Positions 37,031-46,861 of a DNA stretch of 64,000 bases are shown one piece after another. How positions within the stretch are numbered: the stretch's first letter is position 1; each line of letters begins with the position of its first letter. The position numbers were made by a program, and so were the translations under genes. Under the pieces are notes generated by a model. The model was not told where the DNA came from, searched no databases, and was given only the letters and a program-made list of their open reading frames with translations. The stretch comes from Caldicoprobacter guelmensis (GTDB taxonomy: Bacteria; Bacillota; Clostridia; Caldicoprobacterales; Caldicoprobacteraceae), in NCBI RefSeq assembly GCF_016908415.1, contig NZ_JAFBDW010000001.1:372001-436000 (forward strand), given 5' to 3'.

Positions 37031-37877
37031 CCTTTGCCCTCCGCTTTATCAAACTAAATGGTTTTACTTCTTTCTCTTTTATATATATCTTCTCAAGGAT
37101 GCTACGCAATCCTTCAGCGTCCAAATATCTGGTCAATTTTCCATCACTGGCAATTGAGACGATACCCGTCTCCTCAGATACTATTATAGCCAATGCATCA
37201 GAGGCTTCAGAAATTCCTAATGCCGCTCTATGGCGCGTCCCCAGCTGTTTGCTCAAATTGGGGTTTTCGGTAAGTGGCAAAAAACACCCTGCGGCCACTA
37301 TACGCGACTCCCTTATTATAACGGCACCATCATGCAGGGGTGTATTGGGTACAAAGATGTTTTCCAACAGCTCCCTGGTCAGCCTGGCATCCAAACGAAT
37401 CCCCGTCTCCACCACGTCATTTAAACCCGTTTTCCTCTCGATAACGATTAAGGCACCAACATGATTTGACGACAAATTCTGGACAGCTCCTACTATATTT
37501 TCTATCACTTCGGTCACATCCTCATCATTTTGAGTAAACATCACCTTATCAAATATTCTCCCTCTGCCTATCTGCTCTAAAGCTCTTCTAAGTTCAGGTT
37601 GAAAAACTATAAGCAAAGCTATGACTCCAAGCTGTGCAGTATTCCGAAGAATCATATATACCGTACTGAGATTCAGAATATTACTCAACCAGGTAGCAAA
37701 CAATAGTATTGCCAATCCTTTTAAGACCTGCTCCGCTCGCGTCTCGCGTATAAGCAGCATAAGCTTATATAAGGCATATGCCACAATAGCTATATCCACA
37801 ACATGGCGTATGATATCAGGGAATTGAAAGTACGGTTTCATATAGGATATAAGGTTTGAAAGCCAGGCCCACATATT
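37023..37877 (-). CDS. cdaA: Membrane diadenylate cyclase CdaA
   Basis: About 284 residues. Three N-terminal helices are followed by a DAC domain (about 95-270) with the catalytic signatures LHDGAVIIR and GTRHRAALGISE, which make c-di-AMP from two ATP. The ATG at 37877 is preceded by GAGGGGTGG; the longer frame to 37928 has no support. c-di-AMP controls potassium and osmolyte transport and cell-wall homeostasis. It is directly coupled to cdaR. Confidence 0.95.
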   Translation of the reverse strand, partial: NMWAWLSNLISYMKPYFQFPDIIRHVVDIAIVAYALYKLMLLIRETRAEQVLKGLAILLFATWLSNILNLSTVYMILRNTAQLGVIALLIVFQPELRRALEQIGRGRIFDKVMFTQNDEDVTEVIENIVGAVQNLSSNHVGALIVIERKTGLNDVVETGIRLDARLTRELLENIFVPNTPLHDGAVIIRESRIVAAGCFLPLTENPNLSKQLGTRHRAALGISEASDALAIIVSEETGIVSIASDGKLTRYLDAEGLRSILEKIYIKEKEVKPFSLIKRRAKDA

Positions 37878-37985
37878 TCCACCCCTCGCAATTTGCGCCG
37901 TTTCCCCACAACATTTATTATACAACAAATAGCATGAATTTTAAAATAAGCGCTAACAATATGGTACTCCCTAATGAGTCAAATT

Positions 37986-38960
37986 TCATATGACGATTGG
38001 GATGGTGGTCCCACAATTGATGCATCTATTGTCCTTTAATCCTATCACCCTTATCACGTATCCACGGTCCACTATTTTCTGCCTACATTGAGGGCAATAG
38101 GTGTTGTTATCTGCTCCTACCACATTGCCCACATAGACAAAGTTTAAATATTCTCTAGCCATATCTCTCAACCTGTAAAGAGTGGCAACAGGAGTAGGCG
38201 GAAGCTGCATGCGATAATTGGGATAATACCGTGAAAGGTGCAGCGGAATGTTTCTGTCAATTTCGCTCAACCAGCGCGCTAGCTCATTTATTTCCTCTTT
38301 GTCGTCATTGAGTCCCCCGATAATCAGGGTGGTTATTTCAACGTGGGCCTTCTTAGCAGCATGTTCCACCACTTTTTTAACAGCAGACAGGTCTCCCCCA
38401 CATATTTCCCTATAAAACCGATCATTAAACGCCTTCACATCTATGTTAAAAGCATCGACATATGGGAGTAAATACTTCAAAGGTTCAATCTGGATAAAGC
38501 CATTGGTGACCAGTACCACCTTCAAATCCTTTTGTTTGCAAAGCTGCGCCGTATCCAAGATATACTCGTACCATATAACGGGTTCGTTATAAGTAAAAGC
38601 AATGCCTACACTATCATGGGCAATTGCCATTTCAACCAATTTTTCGGGCTCCACAACAGTGGTGGATTGTTCCCTGTGGGCAATATGCCAGTTTTGGCAA
38701 AATGAGCAGCGCAGATTGCACCACAATCCACCCACCGAAAGTATAAAGCTCCCTGGATAAAAATGATATAAAGGTTTCTTCTCTATAGGATCCATGGCTA
38801 TTGAGGAGACCCTGGCATATCCCTCGGCCATCAACTTACCATTTATATGCTTCCTTTGCCTGCAAAAGCCGGCTTTCCCTTCCGAAATCAAGCATTCGTG
38901 CGGGCAAAGACTACATTTTACCCTATCCCCTTCCTTGACATAAAACAGCGCTTCCCTCAT
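37986..38960 (-). CDS. AmmeMemoRadiSam system radical SAM enzyme
   Basis: 324 residues. The radical SAM cluster motif is CNLRCSFC (CX3CX2C, about residue 81), preceded by an N-terminal cysteine set (CSLCPHECLISEGKAGFC) and followed by a C-terminal zinc-ribbon-like pair (CPQCRQKIV...CINCG). It belongs to the family always found with Memo and AMMECR1 proteins; the reaction is not established. It lies 54 bases downstream of the Memo-AMMECR1 fusion gene in the same orientation. Confidence 0.93.
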   Translation of the reverse strand: MREALFYVKEGDRVKCSLCPHECLISEGKAGFCRQRKHINGKLMAEGYARVSSIAMDPIEKKPLYHFYPGSFILSVGGLWCNLRCSFCQNWHIAHREQSTTVVEPEKLVEMAIAHDSVGIAFTYNEPVIWYEYILDTAQLCKQKDLKVVLVTNGFIQIEPLKYLLPYVDAFNIDVKAFNDRFYREICGGDLSAVKKVVEHAAKKAHVEITTLIIGGLNDDKEEINELARWLSEIDRNIPLHLSRYYPNYRMQLPPTPVATLYRLRDMAREYLNFVYVGNVVGADNNTYCPQCRQKIVDRGYVIRVIGLKDNRCINCGTTIPIVI

Positions 38961-39014
38961 AATTTACACACCTTCTAAGCCTTAGTCTTTGATGATTACA
39001 CCGTGAAAGGTCAA

Positions 39015-40424
39015 TTATTTATGGCGTTCCACTTCAAAACGCTCTATTGTATAGCTTTCGTTAGGACGTATCCCCGCTTTACGCAGTGCAATTTCGATCT
39101 GCTGCTGGGGAGTATCAACCCCTTCCAGGTCAGGCAATAACAGGCCGGACTTGTGCCCGCTTCTGACTATCACTCCATACCTCTTGGCATCAAGTTCGTC
39201 TATGGATTTGACGGGTTCAGGCTTTTTCAAGACATCAACTGAATACACCAATTCCTCCAATTCGTTCTCATCTACAGGAATGAACCGAGGGTCATGCACC
39301 CCAGCACTTATGGCATTATAGATGATCTCCTCTGCAATGTTCTTCCTTGTAGGCTCTATAGTGCCAATACATCCACGAAGCTGCCCATCCTTTTTTATCG
39401 AAACAAAAACCCCAGCCCGGTTTTCAAGCATCTCCCTGGGAAGGTTATCATCCGACTTAATTATCTTGCCAGTGCGGATATACGACTCAAGAGAACGCCT
39501 GGCCAGGCGAACATAAGGGTCTTCGTTTTGACGTATCCTTTGCATACGCTGATGCTTTCGCTCAAACAGCCTCTCGACAAAGAGACGTGTGGCATCTGGC
39601 TTTCCTCTTTCAAATATGGCCACACCGTATCCCACGCCAAAAGGTCCTTCATAGGATAAAACCCTGGGATGCAGGTCATACCCGTCCAGCGTGCCCATGG
39701 CTATGATAATGGAACGAAGGCCGCATTCACCACCTTCCTCAACCATCACAGGGGCCATATTGAAAAATCTCTCCACATCCCCGCTCTCGATAATCGCCAT
39801 AATCTCCTTATCAAGTTTAGGTCCCATCGGATGAAAACCATAGGGTCCATCTTGGCTCAAACGGTGCGACAGGTCACCGCTGGCAATCACACATACGTCC
39901 TTTGCACAGGCACGCACAGCCTCCTGTATGGCCTTCCCAAAGGCATACAACGCCTCATAGGATAATGGGGCATATGTGATATGAACCAACTTGAAATCAC
40001 TGTACTGCTTGGTAACAAAGTATAAAGGCACAAGGGCTCCCCAGTCCATGGACGTGGATATCCTGTAATCAGATGCCACGCTGTTATCGATCCCTATGCA
40101 TGGTATATTTAATCGTTCGGCATGATCCATTATCGCCTTTGCAAGTTCAACATCGTTTTCAAACGACATCTTTACGCCGGGGGCTCCAAACCTTGCAAAA
40201 TTTCCCGTCAAATGTGGCGTAGCCATGACAGCTATGGCATCTCTAAACATTGGTCCATGAGGAGTTATGAGCACTACAGTATGCGGCTTATTGTCTTTTA
40301 TGTGCCGAGCACACGTTTCAAGAGCCTCTATTGTACTTTGCGCCTTTCTCTGTTCGCCTTTTCCAACCTCTGGAATGATGATGGGAGGATGAGGCATTAA
40401 ATAAGCCGATAAGATTTCACCCAT
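39015..40424 (-). CDS. Memo-AMMECR1 fusion protein (AmmeMemoRadiSam A/B)
   Basis: 469 residues in two domains. The N-terminal Memo/LigB class III extradiol dioxygenase-like domain (about 1-270) has AYLMPHPPIIIPEVGKG and LITPHGPMFRD, with metal-ligand-like histidines. The C-terminal AMMECR1 domain (about 290-469) has AGVFVSIKKDGQLRGCIGT and SAGVHDPRF. Separate genes encode these in many archaea and bacteria; fusion indicates they act together with the adjacent radical SAM enzyme. The biochemical role is unknown. Confidence 0.93.
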   Translation of the reverse strand: MGEILSAYLMPHPPIIIPEVGKGEQRKAQSTIEALETCARHIKDNKPHTVVLITPHGPMFRDAIAVMATPHLTGNFARFGAPGVKMSFENDVELAKAIMDHAERLNIPCIGIDNSVASDYRISTSMDWGALVPLYFVTKQYSDFKLVHITYAPLSYEALYAFGKAIQEAVRACAKDVCVIASGDLSHRLSQDGPYGFHPMGPKLDKEIMAIIESGDVERFFNMAPVMVEEGGECGLRSIIIAMGTLDGYDLHPRVLSYEGPFGVGYGVAIFERGKPDATRLFVERLFERKHQRMQRIRQNEDPYVRLARRSLESYIRTGKIIKSDDNLPREMLENRAGVFVSIKKDGQLRGCIGTIEPTRKNIAEEIIYNAISAGVHDPRFIPVDENELEELVYSVDVLKKPEPVKSIDELDAKRYGVIVRSGHKSGLLLPDLEGVDTPQQQIEIALRKAGIRPNESYTIERFEVERHK

Positions 40425-40544
40425 CCATTGACACCTCCTTCTCTACCTAATAAGTTTATCACAAAATGGGACAAAGATACAGGCGCTGTCAAAAAAAGAA
40501 TAATTGCTTTAAAATTAGACAAAATAAACTCGGAGGTGTAAAAA

Positions 40545-41438
40545 TTGCGACAGAGACGAAGAAATACCGCTGATATAGGGATTGCTATGAACAGCAATGA
40601 AAGCCAGGCCATAATCGAATCTCTGAGACTGATTCAGGCTGACAACATGATTAATGCCAACGATGTGGTGGTCATAACGCCCAATTGGGTAAAACCGGCG
40701 GGTCCCGAAACGGGAGATGTGGTAGGCCCCGAAAGCCTGCGCACCATCATAAGATTTGTTAAACAAAAGAATCCTCGCAGGATAGTGGTGGCTACCGGTT
40801 CGGCAGAAAGGACCACCGCCGACGTCATGAAAGCGGTTGGTTACGATAAAATCATCAATGAGGAACAGGTAGAGTTTGTAGACCTAAATTTCGGGCCATT
40901 TATGAGGGTAAACTTGAATCACTCCTCACCGCCGGCCACTAATTTAAATAAGCTGCATGAGGAAATGACCTTTCTGATCTCCTTTGCCCAGCTTAAGATA
41001 CACAGCGCAGCCACCATGACGGCAGCCATAAAGAATATAGCTTTGGGTTGGCCACCTGCGGAAGAACACGGGTATCCCAAAAAGAACCTAGGCATACACA
41101 ATGACGTCCATGGCTTTATAAGCGCAATGGCACAGATAATTCCCATCGACCTTTCGATAGTGAGCACCAACCCTGCCATGATAGGCACCGGCCCCCACAA
41201 CGGCATTCCGCGCCACGTCGGAATTGTCATAAGCGGCACCGATCCTGTTGCCGTGGACACCATAGGAGCGCGTCTTTTAGGTTTCCACCCTGAAGCCATA
41301 CGGTACCTATGGGACTTGAAAAACAAAAAGGTGGGAGTAGCGAATATAAACCAGATGAACATAAAGGGTATGTCCCTCGTTGATGCCGAACGGGCTTTCA
41401 GCACAACAGCATACGGCCAGCCATTTACAATTGAGTAG
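40545..41438 (+). CDS. DUF362-domain protein
   Basis: 297 residues. Segments VVVITPNWVKPAGPETGDVV, KNPRRIVVATGS and NPAMIGTGPHNG with a late DPVAVDTIGARLLGF are typical of DUF362, a family often linked to iron-sulfur proteins, although this copy has no cysteine cluster. Function unknown. The start is TTG at 40545 with GGAGGTG 6 bases upstream; the next candidate, ATG at 40587, has no site. It is divergent from the Memo fusion gene and convergent with hydE. Confidence 0.82.
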   Translation: MRQRRRNTADIGIAMNSNESQAIIESLRLIQADNMINANDVVVITPNWVKPAGPETGDVVGPESLRTIIRFVKQKNPRRIVVATGSAERTTADVMKAVGYDKIINEEQVEFVDLNFGPFMRVNLNHSSPPATNLNKLHEEMTFLISFAQLKIHSAATMTAAIKNIALGWPPAEEHGYPKKNLGIHNDVHGFISAMAQIIPIDLSIVSTNPAMIGTGPHNGIPRHVGIVISGTDPVAVDTIGARLLGFHPEAIRYLWDLKNKKVGVANINQMNIKGMSLVDAERAFSTTAYGQPFTIE

Positions 41439-41614
41439 ACGTTTAACTGGCATACACCTTTTATGCATTTAAACCACCTTCATCAGCAAGGACATCCTGT
41501 TTTACATAAATAGTAGAGAAAATAGCACTTTGCCATTCATCTTTGGTTTTAATCAGTGGCATTCTAATATAGGACTTTTCTAAACCTCATATAAAAAATA
41601 TGTTGTACACTTTC

Positions 41615-42685
41615 TTATGCAAATTTGTCCCCGTTTCGCCTGAATTTATAATGATCCCCTCGCCCCATATCGACCTCCATGCCGACGGAATTGATCCGCC
41701 TTTCAATACAATTCCGGCACTGTGCAGCCTCTTCCCCAGTACATATCTTGTTTTGATAAAGTTCATACTTTGGCCGTGCCCAAACGGGTGATAGATTGGG
41801 CATCACCACATTGGCACCGGCCATAAGCGCCAGCTCTCTTCCCCTTGGATGCAGCGTTCCCATGGCGGTGGTGGCGGGAAGTAGGCAGTCGGGCACCAGC
41901 AGGCGCGCAAGCGCCAGCATGACCAGCGTATCTTCCACCGTACCCCCCTTTGCATTACCAAGAGGCGTCTCCTTATGAGGTATAAAAGGACCGATACCTA
42001 TCATATGGGGATTAAGCTGCTTAAGAAACAGCAAATCCTCCACCAGGTCCTGCCTGGTCTGACCTGGCAGTCCCACAATAAAGCCAGCCCCCACTTGATA
42101 CCCTATTTCTTTTAGCACTACAAGGCACCTTCTTCGGTTGTCAAAGCTGGCACCAGGATGGAGCTTTTCATACAAGCTCCTGGATGCCGTCTCATGGCGA
42201 AGCAAATACCTGTCTGCTCCCGCCTCAAAAAACGCCCGGTATTCCTCATCGCTCCTTTCACCGATGGATAGGGTGATGGCCACGTCAGGAAATAATCTTT
42301 TTATACTGACGATTATGTTAACCATCCTATCCACCGTATACCACGGGTCCTCCCCGCTTTGGAGCACAAAAGTCCTGTATCCTAAGGCATACCCTTCTCT
42401 GCAGCACTCAAGTATCTCCTCTTCGCTCAAGCGGTAGCGTTCCACCTTTTTATTACCGGCACGTATGCCGCAATACAGGCAATTCATCCGGCATATGTTT
42501 GAAAACTCAATAAGTCCCCTAAGATAAACCTTGTTTCCGTAATATCGTTCCCTCGTCCTCCTGGCGTAGTCAAATAGTTTCTGTGTCCGCTCTTCATCCA
42601 GATTTTCAAGCACAAAAATGAGCTCATCCCCGGAAAGGTCATTGGTGTTATAAAGCTTATCCAGCAGCAAATCTACCCTGTTCAT
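41615..42685 (-). CDS. hydE: [FeFe]-hydrogenase maturase HydE (radical SAM)
   Basis: 356 residues. The radical SAM motif CRMNCLYCG (CX3CX2C) is near residue 64 and LQSGEDPWYT lines the barrel. HydE works with HydG and HydF to build the 2Fe subcluster of the H-cluster, and is thought to act on the HydG-made Fe(CO)2(CN)cysteine synthon. It is last in the hydF-hydG-hydE series. The hydrogenase structural genes are not in the window. Confidence 0.94.
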   Translation of the reverse strand: MNRVDLLLDKLYNTNDLSGDELIFVLENLDEERTQKLFDYARRTRERYYGNKVYLRGLIEFSNICRMNCLYCGIRAGNKKVERYRLSEEEILECCREGYALGYRTFVLQSGEDPWYTVDRMVNIIVSIKRLFPDVAITLSIGERSDEEYRAFFEAGADRYLLRHETASRSLYEKLHPGASFDNRRRCLVVLKEIGYQVGAGFIVGLPGQTRQDLVEDLLFLKQLNPHMIGIGPFIPHKETPLGNAKGGTVEDTLVMLALARLLVPDCLLPATTAMGTLHPRGRELALMAGANVVMPNLSPVWARPKYELYQNKICTGEEAAQCRNCIERRINSVGMEVDMGRGDHYKFRRNGDKFA

Positions 42686-42819
42686 CGGATACCTCCCCTA
42701 ATTTTGTTTAGAACAACTGCTGGTGTAACATCTAATTATACCTCAACTTTATATAACCAACTCCATCTTTAGTTTAGCCATCTTTCGTGCCAATTCCCAA
42801 AATTCTCTTAATAGACCTT

Positions 42820-44217
42820 TTAGAAGAACAAATCCCTTTCGCCGTTCTCAATCCTCTTCAGTCTCTCTATTGTCTTCTCACGCATGACAGGATTAGGGAT
42901 GTTTGCTAAATTTTTCTCTATTACCTGGTTGCCTAGCACTTTCAATTCATCATCGGCGTAGTCTTCCAGATATTCTTTAAATGTTAATATGGCATTAGGA
43001 TAACACAGGTTATGAATTTGCCCGCTTTTGGCAAATTCCATAAACCTCTCTCCAGTTCTGCCCGCCCGATAACATGCAGTGCAGTAACTTGGTAAATATC
43101 CCTGCCTGCACAGGGTCTTTAAAACCTCAAGGGGTGAACGATGGTCGGCCAGCTCAAACTGAGGCTGGTTATTCCCTTGGTCGTGAAGCACATACCCCCC
43201 CACATCGGTGCACGAGCCGGCGCTAATCTGCGAAACGCCTAAGTTGATGACCTCTTCCCTAAATCCGGGCGCCTCACGCGTAGACAAGATGATACCCGTA
43301 TATGGCACAGCCAACCTGAGTATGGCCACTATCCGCTTAAAGTCGTGGTCCGACACCAGATAAGGAAATTCCTCAAGCGAAACGCCTACAGCCGGCCTCA
43401 GCCTGGGCACCGAAATGGTGTGTGGCCCCACCCCGTATTTTTCCTCCAGATGCTGAGCATGGAGCAAAAGCCCCAACACCTCGTATCGGTAATCGTAAAG
43501 TCCGAATAACACTCCCAATCCAACATCATCTATGCCACCTTCCATGGCTCTGTCCATAGCAGTGGTGTGGTAGTCGTAATCGCTCTTTGGCCCTGCGGGA
43601 TGATATTTGCTGTAGCTCTCACGGTGATAAGTCTCCTGAAATAGAACATATGTCCCAACCCCTGCATCTTTAAGCTTTTTGTAGTTTTCCACGCTGGTCG
43701 CAGCTATATTTACGTTGATCCGCCTTATACTCCCATTTTTTATCTTAGTGCTGTATATCACATCCATAACATGGGTTATATATTCGATGGGGCAGTTTTT
43801 ATCATCCTCTCCTGCTTCCAGCGCAATTCTCTTGTGGCCCAGGCTCTCGATTATTTCAACCTCCCTGCGGATCTCTTCGTCGGTGAGCTTCTTCCTGTTA
43901 ATTTTGTTTGTACACTTATAACCGCAATACCTGCACTGGTTTACACAGTAATTCGACACATAAAGCGGCGCAAACATCACTATGCGAGTCCCGTATATGG
44001 CATCCTTTACCTCTCGGGCAGCCTTAAAAAGCTTTTCGTTTAATTCCGGGTCATCGGCCTGCAAAAGGGCAGCCGTCTCTTCTAGAGTTAGCCCCTTAGC
44101 CTGCCTACCTTTTTCAATGATAGCCTCAACCTCGCCAACCGTCTTATTTTTCCCTTTTTCAAGAGCTTCAAAGATAACTTCATCCTTTATAAAATCTGCT
44201 TTTAAGCTCATCACCAT
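42820..44217 (-). CDS. hydG: [FeFe]-hydrogenase maturase HydG (tyrosine lyase, radical SAM)
   Basis: 465 residues. The N-terminal motif CVNQCRYC (CX3CX2C, about residue 93) binds the radical SAM cluster, and the C-terminal CTACYRAGRTGERF carries the CX2C pair for the auxiliary cluster that distinguishes HydG from ThiH. It cleaves tyrosine to make the CO and CN ligands of the H-cluster. It lies 134 bases before hydE and 185 after hydF, so internal promoters are possible. Confidence 0.95.
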   Translation of the reverse strand: MVMSLKADFIKDEVIFEALEKGKNKTVGEVEAIIEKGRQAKGLTLEETAALLQADDPELNEKLFKAAREVKDAIYGTRIVMFAPLYVSNYCVNQCRYCGYKCTNKINRKKLTDEEIRREVEIIESLGHKRIALEAGEDDKNCPIEYITHVMDVIYSTKIKNGSIRRINVNIAATSVENYKKLKDAGVGTYVLFQETYHRESYSKYHPAGPKSDYDYHTTAMDRAMEGGIDDVGLGVLFGLYDYRYEVLGLLLHAQHLEEKYGVGPHTISVPRLRPAVGVSLEEFPYLVSDHDFKRIVAILRLAVPYTGIILSTREAPGFREEVINLGVSQISAGSCTDVGGYVLHDQGNNQPQFELADHRSPLEVLKTLCRQGYLPSYCTACYRAGRTGERFMEFAKSGQIHNLCYPNAILTFKEYLEDYADDELKVLGNQVIEKNLANIPNPVMREKTIERLKRIENGERDLFF

Positions 44218-44402
44218 AACTTACCATCCCTTCCTATTCTCATATTTTTATGTTTTTACGGCATAAAACAAGCTTTTTATAATGCAAATTCAGTACCAAC
44301 CACTACGCCATTAAAACCTCCCACGAATTTTAATCGGTTACCCTTGGCAATACCCTTTATTGGCTATACGGCTATAAAACCACGCTTTTTATATGAAATC
44401 CA

Positions 44403-45623
44403 TTATCGCCGCAATTCAGTCTCAAAAGGCTGCAATACCCTCTCTAAAATTCCATTCACGTACGCAATAAACACTCCGTAGTTTACAATGGGTACGCCGG
44501 CGCTTGTCACCTGCCTTATCCTGTACAGCATTTCCCTCCTGGTTAGCATACATCCTCCACAATGGATAACCAGCGAATAGTCCTTAAGGTTATCGGGAAA
44601 ATCCACTCCGCTTACAAAATTGAGGTTTAAATCCCTGCCCGTTTTTTGCTTGAGCCAGCGGGGGATCTTCACACGTGCGATATCATCGTCCTGCCGGTGG
44701 TGGGTACAGGCTTCGGCTATCAGCACTCTGTCACCGTCTTTAAGCTGAGCAACGGCATGAGCACCCCTCACCAGCTCCTTCAGATCGCCTTTATAGCGCG
44801 CAAACAAGATAGAAAAAGAAGTGAGGGGTATATCCGGTGGCGTGTCAGCAGCAACTTTGTGGAACACCTGAGAATCGGTAATGACCAACCGTGGTTTTAC
44901 AGCAAGCCCATCAATAGTAGCCTTAAGCCTATCCTCCTGCGTAACCACCGCCATTCCTCGGCCATCCAGTATATCCCTTATGACTTGCTGCTGTGGGAGT
45001 ATAAGCCTCCCTTTAGGGGCGGACTTATCAATCGGCACCACCAACACCACAAAATCACCCGGTGAAATTAAATCTCTGACAATCACATCACGTTGTTCTT
45101 CTGTGTGTGCGACTTCAACAATAGCCTTTTTTAAGGCCTCTATGCCTTTGCCTGTAATAGATGATACCTCAATAAGCGGGATTCCCCATTTTTGGCTGTA
45201 CTGGGTTATTATCTCAGAATTAATCAATGATTGATCAACTTTATTCACAGCCCCAATCACAGGGAATTTATATCCCCTTAGCAGGTTCATCAGGTGCTCT
45301 TCAAACTCACCTATACCTACCTTTCCATCCACTACCAAAATAGCTATATCAGTTTTATTTAAAACATCCATTGTCTTTTTTTTGCGCAGTTCTCCCAGTT
45401 CGCCTTCATCATCCAATCCCGCTGTGTCTATCAAAACCACCGGCCCTAGCGGCAAAAGTTCCATCGCCTTGTAAACCGGATCAGTAGTGGTACCCTTTAT
45501 GGGCGAGACCAAAGCAATGTCTTGGCCGGTTATAGCGTTTATTAAGCTGGACTTCCCGGCATTTCTTCTACCCAGTATGGTTATGTGCAGTCTTTCTGAA
45601 CGTGGCGTGCTGTTAAGGCACAT
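44403..45623 (-). CDS. hydF: [FeFe]-hydrogenase maturation GTPase HydF
   Basis: 406 residues. The N-terminal GTPase domain has G1 GRRNAGKSS, G3 DTAG and G4 NKVD; the middle is a dimerisation domain; the C-terminal domain has the Fe-S ligands in EACTHHRQDDD and HCGGCM (about 305-360). HydF is the scaffold that delivers the diiron subcluster to apo-HydA. First gene of the minus hyd cluster. Confidence 0.95.
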   Translation of the reverse strand: MCLNSTPRSERLHITILGRRNAGKSSLINAITGQDIALVSPIKGTTTDPVYKAMELLPLGPVVLIDTAGLDDEGELGELRKKKTMDVLNKTDIAILVVDGKVGIGEFEEHLMNLLRGYKFPVIGAVNKVDQSLINSEIITQYSQKWGIPLIEVSSITGKGIEALKKAIVEVAHTEEQRDVIVRDLISPGDFVVLVVPIDKSAPKGRLILPQQQVIRDILDGRGMAVVTQEDRLKATIDGLAVKPRLVITDSQVFHKVAADTPPDIPLTSFSILFARYKGDLKELVRGAHAVAQLKDGDRVLIAEACTHHRQDDDIARVKIPRWLKQKTGRDLNLNFVSGVDFPDNLKDYSLVIHCGGCMLTRREMLYRIRQVTSAGVPIVNYGVFIAYVNGILERVLQPFETELRR

Positions 45624-45994
45624 ATTATACCCCCTCTTCTGTTACAATTTCATTTATACCACAGCTCAAATTACATCAGGTCATTACGTTAGTTTACAAT
45701 ATACATACCAATCTACATAAGAAAGTCATCCTGTTCCAATTACTGTTAACATAACAAGGGAAAACATCCTCTTTTCTCAATACAGCTAGGTATACAATTG
45801 ATATAGGCTTCATCAGCCCAAAACTAAAAATACCCTTCCCCGAAAGATCGGAAAAGGGCACATATCTAAACTTTTAATGCACATCCGTTTCCTCTCTCTC
45901 AGGGAACCACCCCTTGAGGTTAGAAACCATCTCAATATTTCATTTGTTAAAATTATAACAAAACGTGATAAAAAAATCAATATTGGGCAAAATT
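45624..45994. other. Intergenic region with hairpin and terminator
   Basis: 371 bases between hydF and the nucleotidyltransferase gene, both on the minus strand. It contains a small hairpin (45898-45918, CTCAGGG...CCCTTGAG) followed by a terminator (45833-45858). No known riboswitch class was recognised. Confidence 0.6.
45833..45858 (-). terminator. Terminator upstream of hydF
   Basis: On the minus strand an 11-bp stem with two G-U pairs (45858-45848 with 45843-45833) and a 4-base loop is followed by TATTTTTAGTTTT. It ends transcription from the nucleotidyltransferase gene 137 bases upstream, or acts as an attenuator of a leader. Confidence 0.75.
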
Positions 45995-46849
45995 TTATTG
46001 AGTAATTAACCTAACTTCCTCCACCAATGCTCTCAATTTACGGCAAACTATACTGCATTCATTCGGATTATGAGATAATGATGAGAATATTTCATCTACC
46101 CTCTCTTTATAGTTACATGGTACTTTTGAGAACCCAGCTATCATCTTCACCGCTTTTTTTTCGTTTATGCAGTACTCCTCATTTACAGCAAACAAAACTT
46201 GGTTTATACATGATATCACTCTGAAAATATGACCTGCAACATAGTAAATATCATCATTACCAGCATTATTTTCAGCAATTGTCAGAGAAAACTCTGCTTC
46301 CGGCAAAAATTTTTCAATTACGGCTTTCTTGATATTTGAAGGGTAAGGTATGGTTTTGGCCTTTAACGCTTGTAATTGCCCGTTGATGTCAACAAGAATT
46401 TTGCATATAGCAAGTTCACCCATGTACATAACATTTATGTATGCATGTGGATGTCCCCAGTGATAATGAGCTGAAATTTTGCCATCGATACTATCACAGA
46501 TAACCTGTTCTACCCGCTTTATATCCCTTAAAATAAAATCAACATGGACTCCATCTATAACCAGCCAACCACCCGCGTTAACCCATTCTCCCCAGCCTCC
46601 AATCGGTGTAATGATGTTCTCACGATGATAATCATCCAGCTCGGTTGCGATAGAGTTTATTTTAGACAAATCCAATTTGCTCAAATCATAATAAATGCCA
46701 ATATCTATGTCTGAGTCAATTCTGTTAGTTCCACGGGCTCTTGAACCACCCAACACGACACCAACAACTCCTGATACCCCACTTAGTGGCTCTGCAATTT
46801 TTTCCAAAATATGTTTTATATCCAAAAACTGACCACTCCCCCATAACAT
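45995..46849 (-). CDS. Nucleotidyltransferase-domain protein
   Basis: 284 residues (or 276 from a TTG at 46825, which has GGGGGAG upstream). The polymerase-beta-like signature GGSRARGTNRIDSDIDIGIY (about 34-53) supplies the two metal-binding Asp residues, with a third in GVHVDFIL. The C-terminal helical region resembles those of aminoglycoside-type or DUF4037-type nucleotidyltransferases. The substrate is unknown; antibiotic modification is possible but not supported by context. It starts 12 bases after the cytidine deaminase gene. Confidence 0.8.
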   Translation of the reverse strand: MLWGSGQFLDIKHILEKIAEPLSGVSGVVGVVLGGSRARGTNRIDSDIDIGIYYDLSKLDLSKINSIATELDDYHRENIITPIGGWGEWVNAGGWLVIDGVHVDFILRDIKRVEQVICDSIDGKISAHYHWGHPHAYINVMYMGELAICKILVDINGQLQALKAKTIPYPSNIKKAVIEKFLPEAEFSLTIAENNAGNDDIYYVAGHIFRVISCINQVLFAVNEEYCINEKKAVKMIAGFSKVPCNYKERVDEIFSSLSHNPNECSIVCRKLRALVEEVRLITQ

Positions 46850-46861
46850 ATTGATTTAATA

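Noticed and set aside
45833..45960. Known riboswitch class upstream of hydF
   Set aside because: I compared the visible blocks with SAM, TPP, FMN, T-box, c-di-AMP, fluoride, guanidine and preQ1 consensus sequences from memory and found no match; recorded only as unclassified structure.
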